64,000 bases of DNA from Ruminococcus sp. GTDB lineage: Bacteria > Bacillota > Clostridia > Oscillospirales > Ruminococcaceae. The translations under genes and the position numbers were made by a program. Location of the stretch: positions 1-64,000 of the forward strand of contig JAFXXD010000016.1 in the NCBI GenBank assembly GCA_017542475.1, written 5' to 3'. Of the stretch, positions 1 through 8,500 are shown in pieces; within the stretch, counting starts at the first letter, position 1; the number at the start of each line of letters is the position of its first letter. The notes beneath the pieces are model-generated. The model was given only the letters and a program-made list of their open reading frames with translations, was not told the origin of the DNA and searched no databases.

Positions 1-8
1 GCGCTTTG

Positions 9-28
9 TTTTGCCCTTTAGGGCAAAA
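9..28. repeat. short palindrome at left edge
   Basis: A perfect 8-bp inverted repeat (TTTTGCCC / GGGCAAAA, 4-nt loop). It has no clear U-tract on either side, so it could be a terminator half or another small palindromic repeat. The gene it serves, if any, is outside the window. Confidence 0.4.
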
Positions 29-41
29 TGAGCTTGACATC

Positions 42-147
42 AATTAATGTAATGCGCAAATTCCATATATTATCAAAGAATTTGCGCACCCCGAACGAAG
101 TTCGGGGCAATAACCGCCTAACGGCGGTTATTGAGTACACATTAATT
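42..147. repeat. 106-bp cloverleaf repeat, copy 1
   Basis: Terminal inverted repeats AATTAATGT / ACATTAATT enclose three hairpins: GCGCAAATTC / GAATTTGCGC (54-63 with 78-87), CCCCGAA / TTCGGGG (about 89-107), and AATAACCGCC / GGCGGTTATT (about 109-132). A closing stem plus three arms gives a cloverleaf if transcribed. A nearly identical copy in the same orientation lies at 385-490. It has no coding capacity and resembles a MITE in size and termini; the class is not identified. Confidence 0.8.
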
Positions 148-384
148 ATAATCCCCGGAGTTCTTCTGTTCAAGCTGCACAAAAATAATTTCACATTTAT
201 TTAATAAAAATCGGCAGTATATACAACTTTGCAATCAGATGTATGTGCATTGAGTACATAGCAAGCCTCAATCCTCTTGCTGTCCTTCGGCGCCATTCTA
301 TTTTAGTCAGGTATATCACCTTCGCTGATTTTTCAATAACAAGTTCATCAGCAGCACTTAAATAACGCTCTAAAAAGCTATCGT
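148..384. other. unassigned DNA between two repeat copies
   Basis: This 237-bp AT-rich stretch is bracketed by the two 106-bp repeats. It holds a short leftward open frame (about 60 codons) that begins inside the right-hand repeat and matches no family I recognise. There is no ribosome binding site. It is probably a decayed gene fragment or spacer. Confidence 0.4.
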
Positions 385-490
385 AATTAATGTGATACGC
401 AAATCCCATATATTATCAAAGAATTTGCGCACCCCGAACGAAGTTCGGGGCAATAACCGCCTAACGGCGGTTATTGAGTATACATTAATT
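385..490. repeat. 106-bp cloverleaf repeat, copy 2
   Basis: Same length, orientation and hairpin order as the copy at 42-147. The second and third hairpins are identical. The left arm of the first hairpin has two substitutions (ACGCAAATCC instead of GCGCAAATTC), so that stem is weakened. The outer inverted repeat AATTAATGT / ACATTAATT is intact. It lies 8 bp past the stop of the HIRAN gene, where it could act as a 3' structure for that leftward operon. Confidence 0.8.
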
Positions 491-498
491 ATTATCTC

Positions 499-891
499 TC
501 AGAAATCCACAAGATAAATGCCGATACTTATTATGTGGAAAGTCCCCTTAATGTCGATGTTCCTGACCTGCGCGGAAAGCATTTTTCCTGCGTCCATAAG
601 GCGGGCGAAAATGATATTGTCCTTCTCGGGAACGTACCCGACCTTTCGACCGTCCGCCGCAAGTATCAGAATTGCATTGCTGTCGAACTTGTTGTCCTCA
701 CGCTGCAAAGACAGCTTGTCCCCCACTTTTATCACGTCAAGAACGGTCTTGTCGCTCAGATGCGTCGTGCCTGCTATGTACGAATCAAACAGGTGTATCT
801 CGTTTATAAGTGGCTTCAGCAGTTCGCCTATCTGACCGTTTTCCGCGGCGACTGCAATTTCATTTTTCTTTATCTCTGCAAGTTCATTCAT
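499..891 (-). CDS. HIRAN domain protein
   Basis: 130 residues. The central and C-terminal part matches the HIRAN domain: strand motif LFDSYIAGTTH (about 34-44), then VGDKLSLQREDNKFDSNAI and KVGYVPEKDNIIFARLMDAGK. In known proteins (HLTF/Rad5, and stand-alone bacterial forms) HIRAN is a small beta-barrel that can bind DNA ends; the bacterial role is poorly known. The N-terminal 30 residues look helical. It is the last gene of a three-gene operon: its ATG overlaps the stop of the J-domain gene by 4 nt, and its AGGAGG lies in the last codons of that gene. The family call is firm; the function is not known. Confidence 0.85.
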   Translation of the reverse strand: MNELAEIKKNEIAVAAENGQIGELLKPLINEIHLFDSYIAGTTHLSDKTVLDVIKVGDKLSLQREDNKFDSNAILILAADGRKVGYVPEKDNIIFARLMDAGKMLSAQVRNIDIKGTFHIISIGIYLVDF

Positions 892-1646
892 AGCGCACCT
901 CCTATGAGTATATCAAGCTGATGTCTAAGCTGCTTTTCGTACTCGGTATACTGTGTCAGCTCAGTCTCATAGGCAGCTTTTCTGTCGGCTGTCTCGTCCT
1001 TGTCCTCAAGAACGAGCTTGTATGAATATGGCTCGGTGGTTATTATGGTATGTATCTCCTGTTCGAGCTCAGCAATGCGTGAGCCGATATCGGGAATAGT
1101 TACGGTAAAGCCCTCCTCTCCGAGCTGGGCTATTGCTTGCTGAACAAGGAAATCAGTTTCCCTCAGCAGTTTCAGGTCGTTGCATTCATAGGCATAGGAG
1201 GCACGCTCCCACAGCTCACGCAATTCGGGGTGTTCGGCGGTAAGAGTGCTCATATCGGGGTGAAGCTGACGCGCTATCCTGCGATATATAGCTTTTATCT
1301 CCTTGGCGTCGGCAGGACTGATAGTGGTATCTTTTTTAGTGCTGTTGAGCTCCTTTACCATATCATCGAGCTGCCTGCGGTATTCCTTCATCTGCTGAGC
1401 GATATACTCGTTCATAGCAGCAATATCGGGCTTCTGTCCCTTATTACGTGCAATCTGACAGAACGCTATCGACTTTTTGAGACGAATGCACTCTATCTTC
1501 TTTTCAAATACCTTGTTTATCAGTTCGCCAAATTTGCGGATATAGGCGCGTCGGTACTGTAAAGCTTCCTTTTTCAGCTGGTCGCGCTGCAATAGCAGAG
1601 CTTCATATTTTGGATAATCGCCAGCGGCAATATGTACTATCTCCAT
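888..1646 (-). CDS. J-domain protein with coiled-coil flanks
   Basis: 252 residues. The middle carries a J-domain core with the diagnostic HPD tripeptide (IYRRIARQLHPDMSTLT, about residues 120-136), the loop by which DnaJ-type co-chaperones stimulate Hsp70 ATPase. The sequence before and after is charged, probably helical coiled coil (for example VFEKKIECIRLKKSI, and SRIAELEQEIHTI near 190). Zinc-finger and Gly/Phe regions of classical DnaJ are missing, and no hsp70 gene is nearby. The start codon overlaps the upstream TPR stop (TGATG), with GAGG ten bases upstream, so translation is coupled. It may be a client-specific J-protein working with the HIRAN and TPR products; that is inference. Confidence 0.8.
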   Translation of the reverse strand: MEIVHIAAGDYPKYEALLLQRDQLKKEALQYRRAYIRKFGELINKVFEKKIECIRLKKSIAFCQIARNKGQKPDIAAMNEYIAQQMKEYRRQLDDMVKELNSTKKDTTISPADAKEIKAIYRRIARQLHPDMSTLTAEHPELRELWERASYAYECNDLKLLRETDFLVQQAIAQLGEEGFTVTIPDIGSRIAELEQEIHTIITTEPYSYKLVLEDKDETADRKAAYETELTQYTEYEKQLRHQLDILIGGAL

Positions 1647-2461
1647 CAGCTTATCACCTCAATAAAATCAATATCCTCTGCAAGCGAAGTAATAGAGTCA
1701 CTTCCTATCTTTGCATCAAGATAAAAATCCTCCACGCTTCTGAACCACTTGTCGCCGAATCTGACGATAATCCCGTCTTTATCGTCGATTGATTCAATCT
1801 CATAAAATCTATTATCGTACATAAACTGTATCCTGACCGGCTTTTTCATCATATAGCTGACAGTATAGATATCCATTTCATCTTCATCAAAGTCAACGAG
1901 CTGATAATACCTGTCGATCGTTTTCAAAAGATCCTTGATCGAACCTGTAAACCTTCTGAAAGCTATAAATTCCTCGAATTTCACAATTAGTTCACTGTAC
2001 AATTCAGTCAGTTCCTCATTTCTTCCCTCATTGTTCAGTATTTCGGAATATCGGAAAGCAATATCAGGATACATTTGCCAGTGCTCTTCATTATCCTTCG
2101 TTAAATTGTATAATTCCTCGATTATCTCCTTGTGCTTATTTGGGTCTGCCTTAACAAAAAGACCGTCACGGTACATCTCCGCTATCCTGTACTTGCAATA
2201 CAGATTATCAAGCTCTGCCCCTTTTGAATAGAATTCAAAGGCTTTCTTGTAATCTCTTTTTAGTGATTCGTCAAAGCTATATATATCACCCAGTCCTGAC
2301 CAAGCAGCAACAAATCCATTTTCAGCAGCCATTAGCCAATACTTTTCAGCAAGGTCATAACGCTCATAACCGCTGTAGTATTCTCCAAGATAAAACTGTG
2401 CCTCACCTTGCAGGTCGCGCCCTTCCTCGGTGGCAAGGAACATAAAGCATTCAAGAAACAA
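1646..2461 (-). CDS. TPR/Sel1-repeat protein, N-terminus interrupted
   Basis: 271 residues from the TTG at 2461. The first 110 residues contain Sel1/TPR-type helical hairpins (GEAQFYLGEYYSGYERYDLA, then AAWSGLGDIYSFD, then KYRIAEMYRDG), usual protein-protein scaffolds. The C-terminal third (about 180-271) is beta-rich and unrecognised. The better ribosome binding site (GGGAGG at 2545-2550) precedes a GTG at 2534-2536. That frame reads 11 codons, meets a TGA at 2501-2503, and then continues in the same frame into this gene. So the original start was probably 2536, and the copy carries a nonsense mutation, or it restarts at 2461. It is the first gene of the operon with the J-domain and HIRAN genes. 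Confidence 0.65.
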   Translation of the reverse strand: MFLECFMFLATEEGRDLQGEAQFYLGEYYSGYERYDLAEKYWLMAAENGFVAAWSGLGDIYSFDESLKRDYKKAFEFYSKGAELDNLYCKYRIAEMYRDGLFVKADPNKHKEIIEELYNLTKDNEEHWQMYPDIAFRYSEILNNEGRNEELTELYSELIVKFEEFIAFRRFTGSIKDLLKTIDRYYQLVDFDEDEMDIYTVSYMMKKPVRIQFMYDNRFYEIESIDDKDGIIVRFGDKWFRSVEDFYLDAKIGSDSITSLAEDIDFIEVIS

Positions 2462-2696
2462 TGGTTCATCCTCTTCTTTTATTTCAGGTGCACTGAATAG
2501 TCATTCAAGTATTTCTACTGCTTCATCGTATGTCACGCCTCACACCTCCCACACAATTTATTATATTATAGCATAATTTTTGTCTATTTTCAATATTTTG
2601 CTGTAACTTACATCAGAAGGTGTCACCTGTAGGTCGACATATTACTGCTGTATGAGCATTGCGGTCACAAAGCGCGCTTTTAATCTCCCGTTATCA

Positions 2697-2725
2697 TTGA
2701 CACTTCGGCGTCAATGTGATACAAT
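2697..2725 (+). promoter_or_regulatory. sigma-A promoter of lipoprotein-radA operon, with dyad
   Basis: TTGACA (2697-2702), 17-bp spacer, TACAAT (2720-2725). An inverted repeat CATTGAC / GTCAATG (2696-2702 and 2710-2716) overlaps the -35 box and spacer, where a repressor dimer could bind. The start codon lies 40 bp downstream. Confidence 0.75.
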
Positions 2726-2764
2726 ATAAGACAGATATATAACAACAAAACGGAGGTCTTAACT

Positions 2765-3835
2765 TTGAAATCAATCAAACCTATCATTCTCGCGGCTGTG
2801 ATGACCGTCTCTGTGTGCGCTGTCGGCTGCTCCGACGCAAAGTCGAGCTCGCCGTCACAGTCGGATTCAAGCGAGCAGGCTGTCTCCCCCGAGGACATCT
2901 CATTCAAGTGGCAGAAGTCCTACCAAAGCAAGCTCGACGAGTTCAAGGGCTCGGATACGTTCAGCTCCGACTCTGCCTTCGACCTCTTCGATATGACGGG
3001 CGACGGCAACCCCGAGCTCATCATCTCACAGGGTACGGACAAGACCGCAGTCTGCGATATATACACATACACTGACGGAGCTCTCACCGCACTCGGCACG
3101 GCGGGCTATAACGGCGAATTCGACTACCTCCCCGAGTTCGGGCTCATTCGCGAGGAATACCACGGCGACGGCTTCCTCATCGGCAAGTTCAGGCAGTTCG
3201 ACCACGGCGAGCTCGCCGATTTCCTCACCTACAGCGACAACTCCGATTCCGCCTCCGAGGGCGTTTCCATCAAGCACGTGATAAACGGCGAGGAGGTGCT
3301 TCTCCGCGACTACGAAGCCGCACTCGTGCAGTACGTTGATTCACTGACTATGCACCTCGGCAGGAAGTACACCTTCGGCGACGACTCGCTGAATTACGCT
3401 ATCCGCCGCGCCGAGAGCTGGGGAGCTGTCCTCGGCTCGGGCAGAAAGGCGACGTGCAGAAAGAAGCTCCTTGAGATAGCCGAAGAAATGGGCGAGGACA
3501 ACAAGGATGCCGCATTCGAGCTCTGCGATCTCAACGGCGACGATACGCCCGAGATGATAGTTTCATCGGGCTCGGCTCCCGACTCCGCGTGCAGGATATA
3601 CTACTTCAGCGGCGAGGATATAGAGCAGCTCGACGGCGAGTACGGAAGATACGGCAGGCTGATGTTCGACATCGGATGCCTCGTTTTCTACTCTGAATCC
3701 GAGACGGGTATGACCTACTGGAGCCTTGCTGACAGCGCCTTCACAGCCGACAAGTACACGAGCTCGGGCAGCATTATGGAGGCAGGCAGACGCTTCGCCC
3801 TCACAAGCACGGGCATCGACGCCTCACTGGTATAA
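2765..3835 (+). CDS. lipoprotein with two EF-hand-like calcium loops
   Basis: 356 residues from a TTG with GGAGG eight bases upstream. The signal peptide ends in a lipobox AVGC with Cys22 as the lipidation site, followed by a Ser-rich tether. Two internal repeats share the pattern aromatic-D-x-N/T-G-D-x-x-PE-hydrophobic: FDLFDMTGDGNPELII (about 72-87) and CDLNGDDTPEMIV (about 253-265). These are VCBS/FG-GAP-like calcium loops common in surface lipoproteins of Ruminococcus. The protein therefore has two similar halves outside the membrane. The function is unknown. Its stop is only 2 bp before radA, so the two are cotranscribed. Confidence 0.85.
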   Translation: MKSIKPIILAAVMTVSVCAVGCSDAKSSSPSQSDSSEQAVSPEDISFKWQKSYQSKLDEFKGSDTFSSDSAFDLFDMTGDGNPELIISQGTDKTAVCDIYTYTDGALTALGTAGYNGEFDYLPEFGLIREEYHGDGFLIGKFRQFDHGELADFLTYSDNSDSASEGVSIKHVINGEEVLLRDYEAALVQYVDSLTMHLGRKYTFGDDSLNYAIRRAESWGAVLGSGRKATCRKKLLEIAEEMGEDNKDAAFELCDLNGDDTPEMIVSSGSAPDSACRIYYFSGEDIEQLDGEYGRYGRLMFDIGCLVFYSESETGMTYWSLADSAFTADKYTSSGSIMEAGRRFALTSTGIDASLV

Positions 3836-3837
3836 AA

Positions 3838-5208
3838 ATGGCTAAATCGAAATACGTTTACACCTGCAATCAGTGCGGGTACGAGAGCTCGAAATGGAAC
3901 GGCAAATGCCCGTCCTGCGGTGCGTGGAACAGCTTCGAGGAGGAGCTCGCGGACACTTCTCCCGCGGGCGGTAATGCCTCCCTCGCGAGCGCTCCCGACC
4001 TCTACGACAGTATCCTTGAGCTCGCGGATATAGGCGCGGACAGCGATGTCCGCTATGATACAGGCGTCGGCGAGCTCAACCGCGTGCTCGGCGGCGGACT
4101 CGTCAAGGGCTCGCTGGTGCTGCTCGGCGGAGAGCCCGGTATCGGCAAGAGCACGCTGCTGCTGCAAATCTGCCAGTTTCTCGGCGAGGAGCACTCGGTG
4201 CTGTACGTCTCGGGCGAGGAATCCGCACGGCAGATAAAGCTCCGCGCGAAGAGGCTCGGTGTTGATACCGAGAACCTCTACATCCTCACCGCAAACGACG
4301 CGGAGGCTGTTGCCGCTACGATAGCGGGCAGCAACATCGACATCGTCATCATCGACTCGATACAGACTATGACCATCAGCCGCATATCCTCGACCGCAGG
4401 CAGCCTCACTCAGGTGCGCGAATGTACGAACCTGTTTATGCGCACTGCCAAGTCGCAGGAGATACCCGTCATCATCGTCGGACACATCAACAAGGACGGC
4501 GCTATCGCGGGTCCGAAGGTGATGGAGCACATCGTGGACGCCGTCCTCTACTTCGAGGGCGAGCGCCATCAGAGCTACCGCCTGCTGCGTGCCGTCAAGA
4601 ACCGTTTCGGCTCGACAAACGAGATAGGCGTGTTTGAAATGCTCGACAAGGGGCTCGCGGAGGTCGCCAATCCCTCGCAGATGCTTCTCTCGGGCAGACC
4701 GCTCAACGTCTCGGGTACGTGCGTCGCCTGCGTTATGGAGGGCAGCAGACCTATCCTCGCGGAGGTGCAGGCTCTCGCCGCAAAGACGAGCTATGCCGCT
4801 CCGAGGAGAATGGCTACGGGCTTCGATTTCAACAGGCTCAACATCATAATTGCCGTGCTCGAAAAGAGGCTCGGCATATTTATGGGCAGCCTCGACGTCT
4901 ACCTCAACATCGTCGGCGGCTTCCGCCTCGACGAGCCCGCCGCAGACCTGCCCGTCGCTATGGCGCTGTACTCGGGCATAATGGACAAGCAGATCAACGA
5001 GGAGCTCGTTGCCTTCGGGGAGATAGGTCTCGGCGGCGAGATACGCTCCGTTTCGCACGCCTCACAGCGCATACGCGAAGCCGAACGAATGGGCTTTAAG
5101 CAGGTCGTTGTGCCGAAGCAGTGTATGTCCGCCATCGACAAGGAGAGCTACGATATCGAGATAATCCCCGTGTCGAATCTGAAGCAGGCATTTGCTGTGA
5201 TTAAATAA
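3838..5208 (+). CDS. radA: DNA repair protein RadA/Sms
   Basis: 456 residues, the usual family length. The N-terminal four-cysteine zinc finger is intact (C10, C13, C24, C27). A RecA-like ATPase follows, with Walker A GEPGIGKST near residue 98, the RadA-specific KNRFG motif at about 254, and a C-terminal Lon-like domain. RadA is a hexameric ATPase that drives branch migration during recombination and repair, also in natural transformation. There is no Shine-Dalgarno sequence in front of the ATG; the 2-bp gap to the lipoprotein stop suggests termination-reinitiation. A terminator follows at 5217. Confidence 0.97.
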   Translation: MAKSKYVYTCNQCGYESSKWNGKCPSCGAWNSFEEELADTSPAGGNASLASAPDLYDSILELADIGADSDVRYDTGVGELNRVLGGGLVKGSLVLLGGEPGIGKSTLLLQICQFLGEEHSVLYVSGEESARQIKLRAKRLGVDTENLYILTANDAEAVAATIAGSNIDIVIIDSIQTMTISRISSTAGSLTQVRECTNLFMRTAKSQEIPVIIVGHINKDGAIAGPKVMEHIVDAVLYFEGERHQSYRLLRAVKNRFGSTNEIGVFEMLDKGLAEVANPSQMLLSGRPLNVSGTCVACVMEGSRPILAEVQALAAKTSYAAPRRMATGFDFNRLNIIIAVLEKRLGIFMGSLDVYLNIVGGFRLDEPAADLPVAMALYSGIMDKQINEELVAFGEIGLGGEIRSVSHASQRIREAERMGFKQVVVPKQCMSAIDKESYDIEIIPVSNLKQAFAVIK

Positions 5209-5216
5209 ATGTGTAG

Positions 5217-5240
5217 GGACCGCCTTTGGCGGTCCTTTTT
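5217..5240 (+). terminator. radA terminator, also a GTAG-type palindrome
   Basis: GGACCGCC / GGCGGTCC hairpin followed by TTTTT. With the GTAG just before it (from 5213), it has the form of the dispersed GTAG palindromes found elsewhere in the window, so a repeat appears to serve as the terminator. Confidence 0.85.
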
Positions 5241-5365
5241 ATATCCCCACGGACACCTCTGCAAAAAGCGGCAGTTGAAGCCGTCAACAGTTAGTTTATG
5301 ATTTATCGTGTATAACAAATTTTAACTTGAAGCACGATAGTTCAGTTAATGAGGACTATATATCA

Positions 5366-5394
5366 TTGAAACTTGAATTTATATGGTATATAAT
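5366..5394 (+). promoter_or_regulatory. sigma-A promoter of pectate lyase gene
   Basis: TTGAAA (5366-5371), 17-bp spacer, TATAAT (5389-5394). It lies 108 bp upstream of the lyase start codon. Confidence 0.8.
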
Positions 5395-5410
5395 GGGACT
5401 ATGGGAAAAA

Positions 5411-5481
5411 GGGGAGCAGAATGTGGAATAGTCCACTTCTCCTCCCGCAGAATGTCAGCCGCTCCGTTGGTAGGGAGCGGC
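5411..5481 (+). promoter_or_regulatory. two hairpins in pectate lyase 5' leader
   Basis: The first hairpin pairs GTGGA (5423-5427) with TCCAC (5432-5436) inside a weaker GGAG/CTCC stem. The second pairs GCCGCTCC (5458-5465) with GGAGCGGC (5474-5481). Neither has a U-tract. They may stabilise the mRNA 5' end; the regulatory role is unknown. Confidence 0.45.
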
Positions 5482-5502
5482 ATAAGACGGAGGGAATGAA
5501 CA

Positions 5503-8500
5503 ATGAAAAACTCTTTATTTGCAAAGAGAGCGGCTGCGGCTGCTTTCTCGGCTGTGATGTCGGTCACAGCGGCAACAGGTACGCTCACAGGCACATTCAT
5601 ATCTAACCTCTCTGATACGGCTATGACAGCCGTCGCAGCTGAAAGCAGCGTCAAGGTGCTTTCAGCTGTGGGCTACGGCGAGGGTATGTATGCAACGTGG
5701 TCATCAGTTTCGGGAGCTTCGGGCTATAACGTTTACGTTGACGGCACGAAGATAGACTCCATGCTCATCAGGCAGTACGCGGGCTATATGAGAGCCGACG
5801 CCGTGGGTCTGAAGGCAGGCAGCCACACTATGAAGATAGTTCCCGTGATAAACGGCAGCGAGGACGGCTCGAAGGCAGGTCAGGCGACCGCTAATGCGAC
5901 CGCCCACAAACGCGAGGGCTTCGGCTTCAAGAACGGCACCTCCTCGGGTGCCTACAACGAGGACGGCACACTCAAATCGAATGCGACCGTCGTATACGTA
6001 ACAAATGCGAACAAGGACAGCGTTACCGTGTCTCTCCCCGATAAAAATGGCAATAACACGCAGCTCACGGGCGTCCAGAACATAATTACAAACCTCAAGA
6101 GCAACACCAAGGTGGGACCCGTATGTATCCGCTTCATCGGCAACATCACCGACCCGTCCGTGCTGACAAAGGGCGACCTCTATGTTGACACCGCTACCTG
6201 CGGTCTGACTATAGAGGGTATCGGCAGCGACGCAACCTTCAACGGCTTCGGACTCGTACTCAAGAACACATCGAACTGCGAGATACGCAACCTCGGCTTT
6301 ATGAACTGCAACAGCAATGAGGGCGACGACTGCGGGCTCCAGCAGGGCAACGACCATATATGGGTGCACAACTGCGACTTCTTCTACGGTGATGCAGGCT
6401 CCGATGCCGATCAGAAAAAGGGCGACGGAGCTCTCGACACCAAGAAGTCTACCTATGTCACTCACTCCTTCAACCACTTCTGGGATAACGGCAAGTGCAA
6501 TCTTCAGGGTATGAAGGATGAGACTACGAGCAACTACATCACGTACCACCACAACTGGTACGACCATTCTGATTCGCGCCACCCGCGAATCAGGACTTGC
6601 TCGGTACACTGCTACAACAACTACTTCGACGGCAACGCCAAGTACGGCGTGGGCGTTACTATGGGAGCTTCCTGCTTCGTCGAGAACAACTACTTCCGCA
6701 GCTGCGCAAAGCCTATGCTCATCTCCATGCAGGGCACCGATATCGCAGAGGGCACAGCAGGCGCTACGTTCTCGAGCGAGGACGGCGGCGTTATCAAGTC
6801 GTTCGGCAACTATATGACAAGTCAGAAGGCTTACGTCACATATCAGCAGAACAGCACGGAGTTCGACGCGTATGAGGCTTCCTCGCGCAATGAGAAGGTA
6901 CCCGCCAATGCAAAGGCAAAGCAGGGCGGCACTACCTACAACAACTTCGACACCGATTCGAGCATAATGTACAGCTACACTCCCGACAGCGCGGAGAACG
7001 TACCCGCCATCGTTATGGCAGGTGCAGGACGCGTTGACGGCGGCGACTTCAAGTGGACTTTCGACAATTCCGTTGACGACAAGAGCTCCGACGTGAACGA
7101 GGCTCTCAAGAGCGCACTCGTCAGCTACAAGGACAAGATAACGGCTATCGGAAGCGGCTTCAAGGAGGACAACACTCCCGCTCCCACGGTTACGACTACA
7201 ACTGTGATTCAGCCCGTTGTTACGACAACGCAGGCTCCCGTCGTTACCGATATCGCCACAACAACTACTACGACAACAACATCACAGGGCACCTATACAC
7301 CGCCCACGACCAACGGCAAATCGCCTGTCTACGGCGAAAAGACCATATTCGCTTCTCCTGACGGCGGCGGAGACGGCAAGTCCGTTAACTCGCCCACAGA
7401 CGTCCTCACAGCTATAAAGAACGTGCAGGCTGGAGGCTATATCTACCTCCTCGAGGGCACTTACAAATACACGAACACTATCAATATCGAGGAGTCGAAC
7501 TCGGGAGCGCAGGGGCAGTACAAGACCATCGCCGCTTACCCCGGAGCTAAGGTAACGTTCGACTTCACGGGACAGGCTGTTGACGCCTCCGCGAGAGGCT
7601 TTGTCCTCGACGGAAGCTACTGGCACTTCTACGGCTTCACTATCGCCAATGCAGGCGACAACGGTATGCTCCTCTCGGGCGACAACAACATCATCGAGAT
7701 GATGGTATTCGAGAAGAATCAGGACACGGGCTTGCAGATATCCCGCCTCAACGGCTCGTACAACACCATAGCCCAGTGGCCCACGAACAACCTCGTCAAG
7801 AACTGCACGTCCCGCAACAACTGCGACGACGCCACAATGGAGAATGCCGACGGCTTCGCGGCGAAGCTCACCTGCGGCGAGGGCAACGTCTTCGACGGCT
7901 GTATCGCGTACAACAACTCCGACGACGGCTGGGACCTCTACGCCAAGGAGGCAACAGGTCCTATCGGCGTGGTAACTATCAAAAACTGTATCGCCTTCCG
8001 CAACGGCTTCACCGAGTACGGAAAGGGCTACGGCGACTGCGACGGCAACGGCTTCAAGCTCGGCGGCGGCGGTGTAGGTACTCGCCACGTTGTTGAGAAC
8101 TGCCTCGCCTTCGAAAACCTCAACTGCGGCTTCACCGACAACAACAACCCCAAGTTCGGCGATATGAAGAACTGCACAGCCTACAACAACGGTATCGGCG
8201 GCAAGGGCAAGGCTAACTATATGGTTTATCGCTGTGATACCTCCGCGACCTTCGACGGTATGATGTCCTATACCAATACCTCTAAGGTATCAAAGACCAA
8301 TGCGGCAGGCATAAAGCTCGCGAATGACAAGTTTGTCGGCAATATGACGAATTCCATCTACTACAACAGCAAGTATTACTTCGCGAAGTCGAGCACGACT
8401 ATGACAAACGGCGCTAAGCTCGGCGACGTGGTAACTCCTGCTGACAGCGACTTCATCACGCTGAACGTTCCCGCTATGGGTACGGACTTCCACAAGGAAT

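Noticed and set aside
197-409. Leftward open frame of 70 codons between the cloverleaf repeats
   Set aside because: It starts inside the repeat, has no ribosome binding site and resembles no family; treated as unassigned DNA.
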